DNA of 64,000 nucleotides from Phycisphaerales bacterium UBA5793 (GTDB lineage Bacteria > Planctomycetota > Phycisphaerae > Phycisphaerales > UBA5793). The notes beneath the pieces are model-generated. The model worked only from the letters and a program-made list of their open reading frames with translations, was not told the DNA's origin and searched no databases. The stretch is from assembly GCA_002418285.1 (NCBI GenBank), contig DIDT01000005.1, forward strand, positions 1 through 64,000. The letters run 5' to 3'. Both the position numbers and the translations under genes were made by a program. The number at the start of each line of letters is the position of its first letter. The first letter of the stretch is position 1. Of this stretch, positions 28,478 to 36,393 are shown piece after piece.

Positions 28478-28860
28478 GCCGACCTCCCCGCAATGCGCTG
28501 GGCCATGAGCGGCACCGCGCGCTGCACGATGCCCGGGCCGTCCTCGTTGATCGCTGCGAGCATGAAGTGTGACTGGCCCTGTGTGTGGGCCAGCTCGCTC
28601 CGCTCGTGCACAGCGGCCGCGTACGACGCCGTGAAGCCGATCTCGTGGCCGAGTCCCTTGCTACCGCTCACATCGAGGCGGAGCGATGAGTTCTGGAGGA
28701 AGGCGGTGAGCACCGGCGTACGCTTCTGCGCGGCCGAAAGGATCGACTCGGCGACCTGCGACGAGAACGTCGCCGCCTCATCGCGGCTTACGCGCAGGAA
28801 ATCACCGAGCTTCGCGTTGAACTCCGTCAGGTCGAGTTTCATGCCGGTCTCGCCTGGCAT
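28474..28860 (-). CDS. HK97 gp10-like neck/tail completion protein
   Basis: 128 residues from ATG 28860, whose first base is shared with the preceding stop. LTEFNAKLGDFLRVSRDEAATF.. and TPVLTAFLQNSSLRLDVSG match the helix-strand pattern of HK97 gp10-like proteins. GFTASYAAAVHERSELAHTQG is the characteristic segment of that family (YA..VHE). Confidence 0.7.
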   Translation of the reverse strand: MPGETGMKLDLTEFNAKLGDFLRVSRDEAATFSSQVAESILSAAQKRTPVLTAFLQNSSLRLDVSGSKGLGHEIGFTASYAAAVHERSELAHTQGQSHFMLAAINEDGPGIVQRAVPLMAQRIAGRSA

Positions 28861-29210
28861 TATGAACTCGCCTCCCATTCGCAGAGCAGCTCGCGGGCCT
28901 TGAGGCCGGGCACGTTGATGGTCTTGCGCAGGCGGACGATGAGCGCCTTACCGGCGACGTCGGGATGATCGCTGACGACGCGATCGCCCGCATTGATGTC
29001 GAGGTTGATGGGAACGAGCAGCACGGCCGACACCGCGAAGCCCTCAGCCTCGGCGGTCTTGTTGTGCTTGTAGCCGGGCTGACTCGCGACGATCCGCGGC
29101 GCTGCACCGGAAATCTGCTCAGCGCCGTACTGGGCGCGGCCCTGCTCGTCGGCGTCTTCGAGTTGACGCCACGACATCAGCTTCGCGTTGGTCAGTCCGG
29201 TGAGGCTCAA
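28860..29210 (-). CDS. Head closure/connector-like protein
   Basis: About 116 residues if translation starts at TTG 29210, which overlaps the preceding TGA as TTGA and would be coupled to it; an internal ATG at 29177 is the alternative. The sequence is beta-rich (LLVPINLDINAGDRVVSD, KALIVRLRKTINVPG) and resembles stopper or head-closure proteins. Position between adaptor and gp10-like genes supports this. Confidence 0.55.
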   Translation of the reverse strand: MSLTGLTNAKLMSWRQLEDADEQGRAQYGAEQISGAAPRIVASQPGYKHNKTAEAEGFAVSAVLLVPINLDINAGDRVVSDHPDVAGKALIVRLRKTINVPGLKARELLCEWEASS

Positions 29211-29995
29211 ATGATTCGCCCTCCTCGGAACCAGAATGGCGCCAGGCGCGTCCACACATCGGGGATGAGTCGCAGGGACTCTTTGGCGTCGCTCGCGCCT
29301 GTGCGGGGCGTATAGGCCTTGGCAATGCCTCCGGCGCTGTGGCTCGCCAGCCCGCCACTGATGCGCAGTTCAAATCCCTCCCAGGCATCCGGTCGATGCA
29401 CGAAGGAGAACGCGAGCAATGCCAGCGCTTCGCGCACGCGCAGCGGCGCCAGAGGGTTGTCTGGGTCGGCGTCGTTGTCATCGCCGATGAGATCGCCATC
29501 CTCATCCACGCGCGGGAAGCTGTACGCCTGGCCGACGTCATACTCCTCCCCGTCCCAACGGCCGGCGTCGATCATCGTCTGGGCGCGGCAGATGAGCACG
29601 CCCTTGTCGGCCGTGGTCAGTCCGCTCCAGTCGGCGAGATCTCCGCTGAGGACGTGGATCGCCAGCAGGGCGTCGATCTGCGCGACGGTGAGCATCGCAT
29701 CGCAGCTCGTCGTGAGATCGACGGGCGTGGCCTCATCTTCGAAGTGATGCGTCGAGGCGGGGAACTGCACCTCGGCCACCCACTCGTAGACGACGCCGAC
29801 GATGGCGTCGCTGATCGTGTACTCCCAGATGGTCGGATCGGTGGCGTTTTGTGTCATGGCCGCGCCGTCGGCGACGATCACTTCGAGCGTGTCCTTGCGG
29901 CGCACTCCGAACGTGCCATCCTCGCTGGAGAGCAGAACGGCGTCGGGCGGCAGCCCTTCCTCATCAGCCTGGATGCGCAGGACGAGATCGGTCAT
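29207..29995 (-). CDS. Head-tail adaptor (DnaT-like/connector) protein
   Basis: 262 residues from ATG 29995, overlapping the preceding stop by 4 bp. The N-terminal 100 residues form a beta domain. The C-terminal part (LLIC-like RAQTMIDAGRWDGEEYDVGQ, SFPR, and LRVREALALLAF) follows the pattern of DnaT-like/head-tail connector proteins found beside capsid genes. It probably docks on the portal ring. The long upstream in-frame extension is Arg-rich out-of-frame sequence and was excluded. Confidence 0.6.
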   Translation of the reverse strand: MTDLVLRIQADEEGLPPDAVLLSSEDGTFGVRRKDTLEVIVADGAAMTQNATDPTIWEYTISDAIVGVVYEWVAEVQFPASTHHFEDEATPVDLTTSCDAMLTVAQIDALLAIHVLSGDLADWSGLTTADKGVLICRAQTMIDAGRWDGEEYDVGQAYSFPRVDEDGDLIGDDNDADPDNPLAPLRVREALALLAFSFVHRPDAWEGFELRISGGLASHSAGGIAKAYTPRTGASDAKESLRLIPDVWTRLAPFWFRGGRII

Positions 29996-31245
29996 GAGCT
30001 GCTCCCTTTGATCGTGAGGCTCGATTGCTTCACACTCACGTTGGTGCCGCCGCCACCGCCGCCGCCGGCGAGGGCGTTGCGGATCGGCTCCTGCGCATCG
30101 GTCTCGTTGTCGTATCCGCCCGCGCCGCTGCCGCCGTCGGCATTGATCTCGGCGAGTTCGGCGGCGTTGTCCGCCTTGGTGGCCGCATCGCCGCGCGCCA
30201 GCAGCTGCACGTACTTGAGGAGCTTGGCGGCGGTGGCGCACGCGGTGATGAGGGCTTCGAGGTTGGCGCTCGTGAGACCGACGGCGGCGCGAACGCCGGC
30301 GGCGTCGAGGTCATTGAGCGCTGCGATGCTGGCGGCCGTGGCGAGCAGGGCGAGCTGTGCATCGAGGTCGGCGCTGGCCATTCCGACAGCGGCGCGAACG
30401 CCGGCCGCGTCCAGATCGTTGAGCGCCGCGATGTCGGCGGGAAGGTCCGTGCCGGCGGCGGTGTTGATGTTCTGGAGCAGCTTGCCGACGGTGCCGGCGG
30501 TGTCGTGGTTGCCGGCGAGCACGCGATTGAGAATGGCGTCGCGCACGAGTCCGGGCAGGATGTCCGTGTCGATATCGGCGGCGTCGATCGCCTGGATGAT
30601 GGCGTCGATGAGCATCTGACCATCACCCTCGTTGAGCAGCGCCGCTTCGATCTTGGCGGCCGCAGCGGCACTCAGAGCGGCCGCAGTGATGCCGTCCGTA
30701 TCGATCGCGGTCAGGAGATCGACGACGCTCACGCGGCTGATGTGGCCGCTGCCGTTGATGCCGAGCAGGGCGAAGTTCCCCGGAAGTGTGAACGTGGCCA
30801 TGCGCGTGGTGATCGCCGCGTCGAGGCGCGACAGGCCCAGCGCCACCGCGTCGAACGGATCGAAGCCAGTGAGCGCGATCTCGTAGTCGGCGGTGAGCAG
30901 ATCGGTCACGCCGGTGACCGTCACGACCATTGACTTGGCGTTGGCCACGCTGAAGCGACTGTTGAGAATGTGAATCTCGTACAGGCCGGGATGGTTGGTG
31001 CCGCTGACTTCCTTGAAGCGGATCGAGTTCGCGCCGGGATCGGCCCAGGTGCCCAGTGTCGTGATGTCGAGAATGCCAGGGCCCACAACATAAGTGGTGC
31101 CCGCGGCCTCGTTGTTGCAGATGACGCTCAGGCGCAGGCCGCTCGTGTTGTACGCGAGACCGGTGAACGCGGTGCCGTCGCTCTTCTTCTTGAGCACGAG
31201 GCGGATGATGTTGGACGTCGATGAGTGCTTGCGGAGGTCAGCCAT
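29992..31245 (-). CDS. Alanine-rich virion protein, fibre-like
   Basis: 417 residues. The first about 130 residues look like a beta-sandwich attachment domain (IIRLVLKKKSDGTAFTGL.., YEIHILNSRFSVANAKSM). The remainder is Ala/Asp-rich and helical, with a direct repeat of ALNDLDAAGVRAAVG at about residues 280 and 315, then a poly-Gly hinge and a Ser-rich end. Such proteins often form trimeric fibres or head decorations; the exact role is unknown. Confidence 0.55.
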   Translation of the reverse strand: MADLRKHSSTSNIIRLVLKKKSDGTAFTGLAYNTSGLRLSVICNNEAAGTTYVVGPGILDITTLGTWADPGANSIRFKEVSGTNHPGLYEIHILNSRFSVANAKSMVVTVTGVTDLLTADYEIALTGFDPFDAVALGLSRLDAAITTRMATFTLPGNFALLGINGSGHISRVSVVDLLTAIDTDGITAAALSAAAAAKIEAALLNEGDGQMLIDAIIQAIDAADIDTDILPGLVRDAILNRVLAGNHDTAGTVGKLLQNINTAAGTDLPADIAALNDLDAAGVRAAVGMASADLDAQLALLATAASIAALNDLDAAGVRAAVGLTSANLEALITACATAAKLLKYVQLLARGDAATKADNAAELAEINADGGSGAGGYDNETDAQEPIRNALAGGGGGGGTNVSVKQSSLTIKGSSS

Positions 31246-31945
31246 TGATGAACCCTCCGCGCATGTTCACGAAGCCGCCTTGCATGTTCGCGCGCGGCGG
31301 CTGGCCGGAGGCGGGCGCCTGCGATGGCGCGGTGTCGCCGTTGGTGCCGACGCCGAGTACATCGAGGTCGACGGTCACGCCGGTGAGACGCGAGAGCGCG
31401 CCGACCCAGCCGGCGCCGGTCACTTCGCCGTTCGTTACCTCGGAGTCCCACGCCCCGGGTTCATCGCCGATCGCACCCGCCCAGCGTTTCATCTGGAGCG
31501 TCGTGCCATTGACGCGAAATCGGCAGTAGTACCAGGTGTCGGCCGCCCAAGCGTTGCTGTGATTGCTGAGCGAACCGTACGAGCCGCTCACGAACTTGGC
31601 GATGCGCTGGGCACTGGCATCGTTCGGATGGCTCGTGTACCCATTGCCAGTCGCCAGAACGCTCGATGCGCGAACCACGCCGCCGACAGGGATCGTTCCG
31701 GTTCCACTCGATCGGAAGCGAAAGAAGATCTCGACGTCGTCGCGGGCGGCGTCCGCATCGATCGCATCCCATGTGAGAAGGCCGGCGTTGTTGCTGGCGC
31801 TGACACAGCGGAGCAGCTTCCCGCCGGTCGCGCCGGCGTCGTCCTCCACCGTCCAGGTCTTGCTCGCGGTCTGCCAGCGCGGCGTCCATCCGGTCGGCTG
31901 CACGCCGGTCGTGTACTCGGAGAAGTTCGTGAAGTACTGCGCCAT
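31238..31945 (-). CDS. Concanavalin/LamG-like phage structural protein
   Basis: 235 residues. The pattern WTVEDDAGATGGKLLRCVS .. DVEIFFRFRSSG .. WYYCRFRVNGTTLQMKRWAG is typical of a concanavalin-A/LamG jelly roll. A Gln/Pro/Gly-rich tail with repeated GGFVNMRGGFING ends the protein. It is probably a capsid- or tail-surface sugar-binding protein. Its stop overlaps the next gene by 8 bp. Confidence 0.6.
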   Translation of the reverse strand: MAQYFTNFSEYTTGVQPTGWTPRWQTASKTWTVEDDAGATGGKLLRCVSASNNAGLLTWDAIDADAARDDVEIFFRFRSSGTGTIPVGGVVRASSVLATGNGYTSHPNDASAQRIAKFVSGSYGSLSNHSNAWAADTWYYCRFRVNGTTLQMKRWAGAIGDEPGAWDSEVTNGEVTGAGWVGALSRLTGVTVDLDVLGVGTNGDTAPSQAPASGQPPRANMQGGFVNMRGGFING

Positions 31946-32214
31946 CACGCTCCCCCGATCCGCCAGCGGTCGATCGGATCGCGCTCGGGCAGGTTCGATC
32001 CCATCTCGCGCATCGCATCGGTCACTTCCTGCTCGTTGGTTCGGCGCGTGCGCCCGGTCCGCTGGCCCAGCAGCGCCGGCGTTCTGACCATCGCCACCGT
32101 CTCATGATTCACCACACCGTACGAGCAGCAGTACTCCGTGCCCGCAGGCAGGTCTGGCGACATGAGACCATCGCGATCGATGATCACCGGCACGGTGTAG
32201 AAGTTCGCGCTCAT
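31945..32214 (-). CDS. Small phage protein
   Basis: 89 residues from ATG 32214, which overlaps the previous stop by 4 bp. It begins MSANFYTVPVIIDRDGLMSPDLPAG and ends with a helical basic region. No family is recognised; it lies inside the head-tail joining module. Confidence 0.55.
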   Translation of the reverse strand: MSANFYTVPVIIDRDGLMSPDLPAGTEYCCSYGVVNHETVAMVRTPALLGQRTGRTRRTNEQEVTDAMREMGSNLPERDPIDRWRIGGA

Positions 32215-32540
32215 CGCTCGCACACCTCGCTGCGGATGAACGGGTAGCGGCTGATCAGGATCTCGCAGCAGACTTCGCCGTCGCGGCGGAAGTTGGGCGC
32301 CATGTACATCCACGGCGCGGCGGCGTCGAGGATGTCCCCGCACGCGAACCACGCTACGACGTTGTTGAACGCGGGATCGTGCTGGTCGGTGACCTTGGCG
32401 ATGTACGCGGCGTTCATGATGATCGCATGCATGGCGATCTCAACGCTCAGGTCCGCGCACACAACCGGCGCAGGCGCCACGCGCACGGCGGGGCCGAGCA
32501 GCGTGAGGCAGGCGACGAGTTGGGTGAGGCGTGCGGTCAT
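32211..32540 (-). CDS. Small phage protein with hydrophobic N-terminus
   Basis: 109 residues. MTARLTQLVACLTLLGPAVR could be a signal or anchor segment. The rest contains several Cys (WFACGD, VCCEILIS) and no recognised domain. Four-base overlap with the next gene. Confidence 0.5.
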   Translation of the reverse strand: MTARLTQLVACLTLLGPAVRVAPAPVVCADLSVEIAMHAIIMNAAYIAKVTDQHDPAFNNVVAWFACGDILDAAAPWMYMAPNFRRDGEVCCEILISRYPFIRSEVCER

Positions 32541-32602
32541 TCGAATCCAATGGCCGGCCGGGCGTTTCCGCCTGGCACGGCGCTCGTGAAAGGAGTGCGC
32601 GG

Positions 32603-32869
32603 TCAGGCGGCGTTCTTGCCGCCGGGCTTGTTCTTGTCGTTGCCGCCATCGGGCGCGGCAGGCTCGGCCTTCATCTCGTGGAACGCCGTGCCGCAGGCAG
32701 GGTGCTTGCGCAGTGCTGCGGCAACGCGCGGGTCATCCGTCGCGTAGGCGCCGTTCACGAACTGGCACTTGACTCCGCCTTCGTGCTTGACCTCGTCCCG
32801 CTCGAGTTTGCGCTTGGGCGACTCGAGGTAGATGCAGTAGTTGCGGTGTGGACTTGCGAATCTCGTCAT
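32603..32869 (-). CDS. Small phage protein after capsid gene
   Basis: 88 residues from ATG 32869; the longer upstream frame is His/Thr/Arg-rich shadow sequence. It contains KHEGGVKCQFVNGAYATDDP followed by a KHPACG motif and a Pro/Gly/Lys-rich tail. Similar short proteins follow capsid genes in other siphophages, but their role is unknown. Confidence 0.55.
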   Translation of the reverse strand: MTRFASPHRNYCIYLESPKRKLERDEVKHEGGVKCQFVNGAYATDDPRVAAALRKHPACGTAFHEMKAEPAAPDGGNDKNKPGGKNAA

Positions 32870-32954
32870 CGTGGATCTCCTGACTGTGGTGTGTGTCGAG
32901 CGTGTGTGTCGGTGCGTACGGGTGTGATGCGTCGGTCGAGTCGAAGCGGCGGTT

Positions 32955-32988
32955 CGGTGCGGGGAGCCCCTATCAGCTCCCCGCACCG
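32955..32988 (-). repeat. Hairpin downstream of capsid gene
   Basis: A perfect 13-bp stem (CGGTGCGGGGAGC and its complement) with an 8-nt loop, 21 bp beyond the capsid stop. There is no U-tract, so mRNA end protection or processing is more likely than full termination. Confidence 0.65.
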
Positions 32989-33009
32989 CCACCGGTCAAA
33001 GGCCCAGGA

Positions 33010-34161
33010 TCAGCCGGAGGCCGTGATGTTGGTCAGGCGACCGTGCGTTTCGGGGTTGCCCCAGCGGAATCCGAGCTCGCCGAGGTACTTGTCCGTGCGC
33101 CCGTCCTGGCCGGGCACCTGCACGTTCTCATGCAGCATGACGTCGCTGTCGGTGAGCACGCAGATCTCCGGTGCGATGCCCTCAGCGCCGCCTTCGAGAT
33201 CGATGGCGATCGCCTCCGAGTCCGCCGCGCCGGTCATGAGCTTGTGGCGCACCAGGTCGAACTCGCCGTCGGGCGTCTGGAAGCGCGTCGCCTTGAATCC
33301 GGCCACGCTGTCCTCGGGACGACCCTGAAGCGTGGGCTTCTTGATGCGGCGGATGACGTCGGCGGCGGTGCGCCCGGCGAAGACCACGCGGTGACTCGAC
33401 CCCTTCGTGAAGATCTGGCTGAGCCAGTCATCCAGTTCGGGCTCGGTGACCGTGCCATTGCCATCGGCGACATTCACCGAGGCGAAGCTGCGGATGCCCA
33501 TCGTGCCACGGCGCGGCTTGCCGCCGCTGGTTTCCTCGAAGGGCTCGCCGAAGATGGCGGCGTGCTCGATGTCGCGGGTGATTTCGATGAGCTTCTTGCG
33601 CCGCTCCTGCGTCTTGGCATCCTCGATGGCCATCGTCGTCTTCTCGACGGTGCGGGTAATCTCCAGCGACCGTGCGAAGATCTGCGTGTAGGACGTCTTC
33701 TTCACATTGGTCGTGTTGCGCGCGGCGGGCGCCGTCTCACCTTCCATCTGGTAGGGGCCGAGGTTGACGATCGGATCGTTGTCGACGAGGGCCGCAGCGG
33801 CCGTCGTGCCCACGCCGCGAACAACCGTCAGCGTGTTCGTGACGATGACCGTGATGAGCATCAATTCGCTCGTGCGCGGGACCGCGATCACGTCGCCGAC
33901 GCGCATGGCGGCGGCGGAATCGACGACGATGTCAGTCGCGCCCGATGCGTAGCCGGCGCCGTTGTTGATCGCCGTGGCGCGGGCGTCGGCGTCGACGGTC
34001 CACCATTCGAGCGTCGGCGAGCCGACGGTCTTCTTGCGGCCCATGCGCAGCAGCGTGTTGAAGATCGGCGCCTCGTCGGCGCTGATGTTGACGATGAGCT
34101 TCTCCGTGACGCTCGGGTAGATGACACCGGCAAATGCGGTTGTCGTGAGTTGGGTCGTCAT
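33010..34161 (-). CDS. Major capsid protein, SU10/DUF5309-type
   Basis: 383 residues. The N-terminus TTAFAGVIYPSVTEKLIVNI, the segment SPTLEWWTVDADARA, and AMRVGDVIAVPRTSELMLITV are typical of the DUF5309 capsid family. This HK97-fold group is common in siphophages with this gene order. Later parts (TYTQ-like SYTQIFARSLEITRTVE, ERRKKLIEITRDIEHAAIFG) match the spine helix and P-domain region. No N-terminal delta domain is fused; a separate scaffold-like gene precedes it. Confidence 0.85.
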   Translation of the reverse strand: MTTQLTTTAFAGVIYPSVTEKLIVNISADEAPIFNTLLRMGRKKTVGSPTLEWWTVDADARATAINNGAGYASGATDIVVDSAAAMRVGDVIAVPRTSELMLITVIVTNTLTVVRGVGTTAAAALVDNDPIVNLGPYQMEGETAPAARNTTNVKKTSYTQIFARSLEITRTVEKTTMAIEDAKTQERRKKLIEITRDIEHAAIFGEPFEETSGGKPRRGTMGIRSFASVNVADGNGTVTEPELDDWLSQIFTKGSSHRVVFAGRTAADVIRRIKKPTLQGRPEDSVAGFKATRFQTPDGEFDLVRHKLMTGAADSEAIAIDLEGGAEGIAPEICVLTDSDVMLHENVQVPGQDGRTDKYLGELGFRWGNPETHGRLTNITASG

Positions 34162-34260
34162 TGCAATTCTCCGATTGGGTTACGTGGGTTCGTTGGATCT
34201 CTCTCCCCGGCTCTGCGGGTCTGTCAGTTCGGTGCGTTCAGTGCGCGATGACGTTGAGGG

Positions 34261-34839
34261 TCAGAGCGAGGAGGTCCTGACCTTGCCGGCGGCTTCCAGT
34301 GCGGCGGCTTCCTGCGCGGCCTTGGTCTCTTCCGGGGTTTTCTGCGCGCCTTCGCCTTCGGCCGTCGCGCCCAGGTCGGGGGCCTTGTTGCCGATCGCTT
34401 TCTGGTCGGCGATGTACTCGTCCAGCGCGGCCTTGCGCTCTTCGTCGGATTTTGCACCGGCAAAGAGGCGCTTGCCCGTTGCCGTGCCCGCGAGTTTGGG
34501 CGCGTTCTTCTTGACCCATGCCTCATGCGCGGCCTGCTGCTGAGCCGTGGTCTGCGCGGCGGTGTCGCGCTCCGTGAGCATCTTCTGGAAGAGCGCCGTT
34601 GCCTGCTCGGTGGTGAGGCCCGCGCCGGTTGCGGCAGTGGCGGTCTTGTCGTCTTTCTTCTCGCCGGGCTTGGCGGCGATCGTCGCGGCCGAGTCCTTCT
34701 CGACCAGGCCGTTGACGGTTTCCTGGAGTGTGGCGATCGGCTTGACCGTTTCGCTCAGTGTGGCGAGTTGCGTGGTGATGGGCTTGAGCGCCTCCGTCAC
34801 GCTCTTGAGAATCGCTGCATTGATTTCTTCCGGGGTCAT
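34261..34839 (-). CDS. Scaffold-like protein
   Basis: 192 residues, strongly helical, Ala/Lys/Glu/Thr-rich, with coiled-coil character (AILKSVTEALKPITTQLATL.., ETKAAQEAAALEAAGKV). Its location directly upstream of the capsid gene, and the composition, fit an internal scaffolding protein. No protease motif was seen. Confidence 0.65.
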   Translation of the reverse strand: MTPEEINAAILKSVTEALKPITTQLATLSETVKPIATLQETVNGLVEKDSAATIAAKPGEKKDDKTATAATGAGLTTEQATALFQKMLTERDTAAQTTAQQQAAHEAWVKKNAPKLAGTATGKRLFAGAKSDEERKAALDEYIADQKAIGNKAPDLGATAEGEGAQKTPEETKAAQEAAALEAAGKVRTSSL

Positions 34840-34883
34840 GGTGAGCGTCCTTTCTGGTGTTGCTCGTTTGTTTCTCTCTCAAT

Positions 34884-34907
34884 GCCCAGGGATGGCCATC
34901 CCTGGGC
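34884..34907. repeat. Perfect 24-bp palindromic hairpin
   Basis: GCCCAGGGATGG followed by its exact complement, with CGTTTGCCGT next to it on the plus strand. It lies between the decoration and scaffold genes and resembles the hairpin at 35325-35346. Confidence 0.65.
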
Positions 34908-34920
34908 GTTTGCCGTGTCG

Positions 34921-35310
34921 CTACGACACGGGCATCTCGTAAACCTCGATGCTCAGATCCGCCTCGTTGCCGGCGTCGTAGTCGACGTAGACGGTGCCGG
35001 GATCAGTGCTGCCTGTGGGCTGGTTGAAGACGCGCGGGCTGAACGGGCCGAAGATCCGCACCGCGCCGGCCGGGATGGAGATCGTGATCTCCTCGATAGG
35101 TACGCCTTCGACCGTGGCGCCGGTAACGAACGTGATGTCGCGGGCGGCAATGCCGGTGTTCTCAACGCGCGCGAAGCGCGTGCCGTAGCGCGCGTTGCTC
35201 GGCGTGTTCTCGAACATGTGGCCGTCGGCGATGCCGACGACCGGCGCCGGTGTGAGGCCGGTGGCCAGCGAAGAGTCGAGCGTCTGTACGGTGAGTGCGG
35301 TGCGTGCCAT
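34921..35310 (-). CDS. Head decoration-like protein
   Basis: 129 residues from ATG 35310. It is beta-rich throughout (ALTVQTLDSSLATGLTPAPV, IEEITISIPAGAVRIFGPFSP, VYVDYDAGNEADLSIEVYEM). Such small beta proteins next to scaffold and capsid genes usually trim the outer capsid. It is flanked on both sides by similar hairpins. Confidence 0.6.
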   Translation of the reverse strand: MARTALTVQTLDSSLATGLTPAPVVGIADGHMFENTPSNARYGTRFARVENTGIAARDITFVTGATVEGVPIEEITISIPAGAVRIFGPFSPRVFNQPTGSTDPGTVYVDYDAGNEADLSIEVYEMPVS

Positions 35311-35324
35311 CTGAATCTCCATAT

Positions 35325-35346
35325 CCCAGGCATGGCGATGCCTGGG
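35325..35346. repeat. Hairpin similar to 34884-34907
   Basis: CCCAGGCAT, loop GGCG, ATGCCTGGG, followed on the plus strand by CGTTTGTCGT. This matches the sequence beside the 34884 hairpin except for two arm changes and one flank base. Confidence 0.6.
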
Positions 35347-35355
35347 CGTTTGTCG

Positions 35356-36393
35356 TTACACTCTGCCTCTTGCCGCCGAAACTTCATCCGGACTCAGGTT
35401 CTCACGGCTGCCGCCGCGATCGCGGAACTCACGCAGGGCGGCCTGACCCGCCTCCGCATCGCCAGGCGGTGACAGGCCTTCGACGTACGGTCGAGTTCCC
35501 TTTGAGCAGTTGGGGTGAAACGGCGGACCGCCGCCGGGCAGACTGCTCAGCGCCGGCCATTTGCCGCTCTTGCCGTCGATCGAGCAGATGAGCCCGAGGT
35601 ACGCGGTGCAGAAATACTTGCTCACACGGCCGGTGATGATGACCAGGTCCACGTTGCTCTCGCGCAAACGGTTGTGCCGCGCCTGCACCGTCGCCTCGCG
35701 CGTGCGTGTGCGGACCAGCATCTCGGCGTAGTTGCGCACCCTCATCGTCGCGCCGCCGACCTGGATCATCCGATTGCCCAGGCGGCGGTAACTGTCCTGA
35801 TCATTCTGACCGCGAAACAACTCGCGGACTTCGCGCTTCGCGATGCGCGGATCGCCGGTGATGAGTCCTTTGGCGATGGCGCGGCTCACATCGGGGTCAC
35901 GGATCTGCGTCGTCGAGATCTTGCGCAATAGTCGCTGGGCGTCCTGGCCGAGGTTGTCGATCGCCGTCACGCTCGCGGCCGCGATGTCGCGGGCAATCAC
36001 TTCGACGGCGCGCTCATCGACGCCAGTGAAGGTGCCCCTGACCGGAGCAGCCTGGTCGCGCAGGCCAAGATCCTTGAGCTGGCTGATGCCCTGCTTGAGG
36101 CCGAGGTTGTACGAGTCGGTCGAGATCGACTCGATGTGCGGGCGGATCGATGCGCCAAAGCGCCGTGTGGCGTGCTCGATCGCCAGCGCGAGCCGGGCGG
36201 CGCGGGCTCGCTTGAACTGCTCGGAGCGCGAAGTCGTGTCGAGCGACACGGCCAGGGCCTTGACGATCTCGGTCGCGGCGCTGTCGTAGAGCGTGACCAT
36301 CTCCGCGACGGCGGCGTTGGGCACGCCCGAGTTGTAGTTCTGCGGCAGAGTCATGATGAGTACCTCTGCGATGATCGCGAAGATGCGTTTCAT
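35356..36393 (-). CDS. Mu gpF-like minor head (head morphogenesis) protein
   Basis: 345 residues from ATG 36393, overlapping the portal stop by 4 bp. The middle (MLVRTRTREATVQARHN) and the C-terminal GGPPFHPNCSKGTRPY match the conserved Arg- and His/Cys-containing motifs of the phage Mu F / SPP1 gp7 family. These proteins bind the portal and a few copies enter the capsid. A further in-frame extension upstream is Arg-rich shadow. Confidence 0.8.
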   Translation of the reverse strand: MKRIFAIIAEVLIMTLPQNYNSGVPNAAVAEMVTLYDSAATEIVKALAVSLDTTSRSEQFKRARAARLALAIEHATRRFGASIRPHIESISTDSYNLGLKQGISQLKDLGLRDQAAPVRGTFTGVDERAVEVIARDIAAASVTAIDNLGQDAQRLLRKISTTQIRDPDVSRAIAKGLITGDPRIAKREVRELFRGQNDQDSYRRLGNRMIQVGGATMRVRNYAEMLVRTRTREATVQARHNRLRESNVDLVIITGRVSKYFCTAYLGLICSIDGKSGKWPALSSLPGGGPPFHPNCSKGTRPYVEGLSPPGDAEAGQAALREFRDRGGSRENLSPDEVSAARGRV

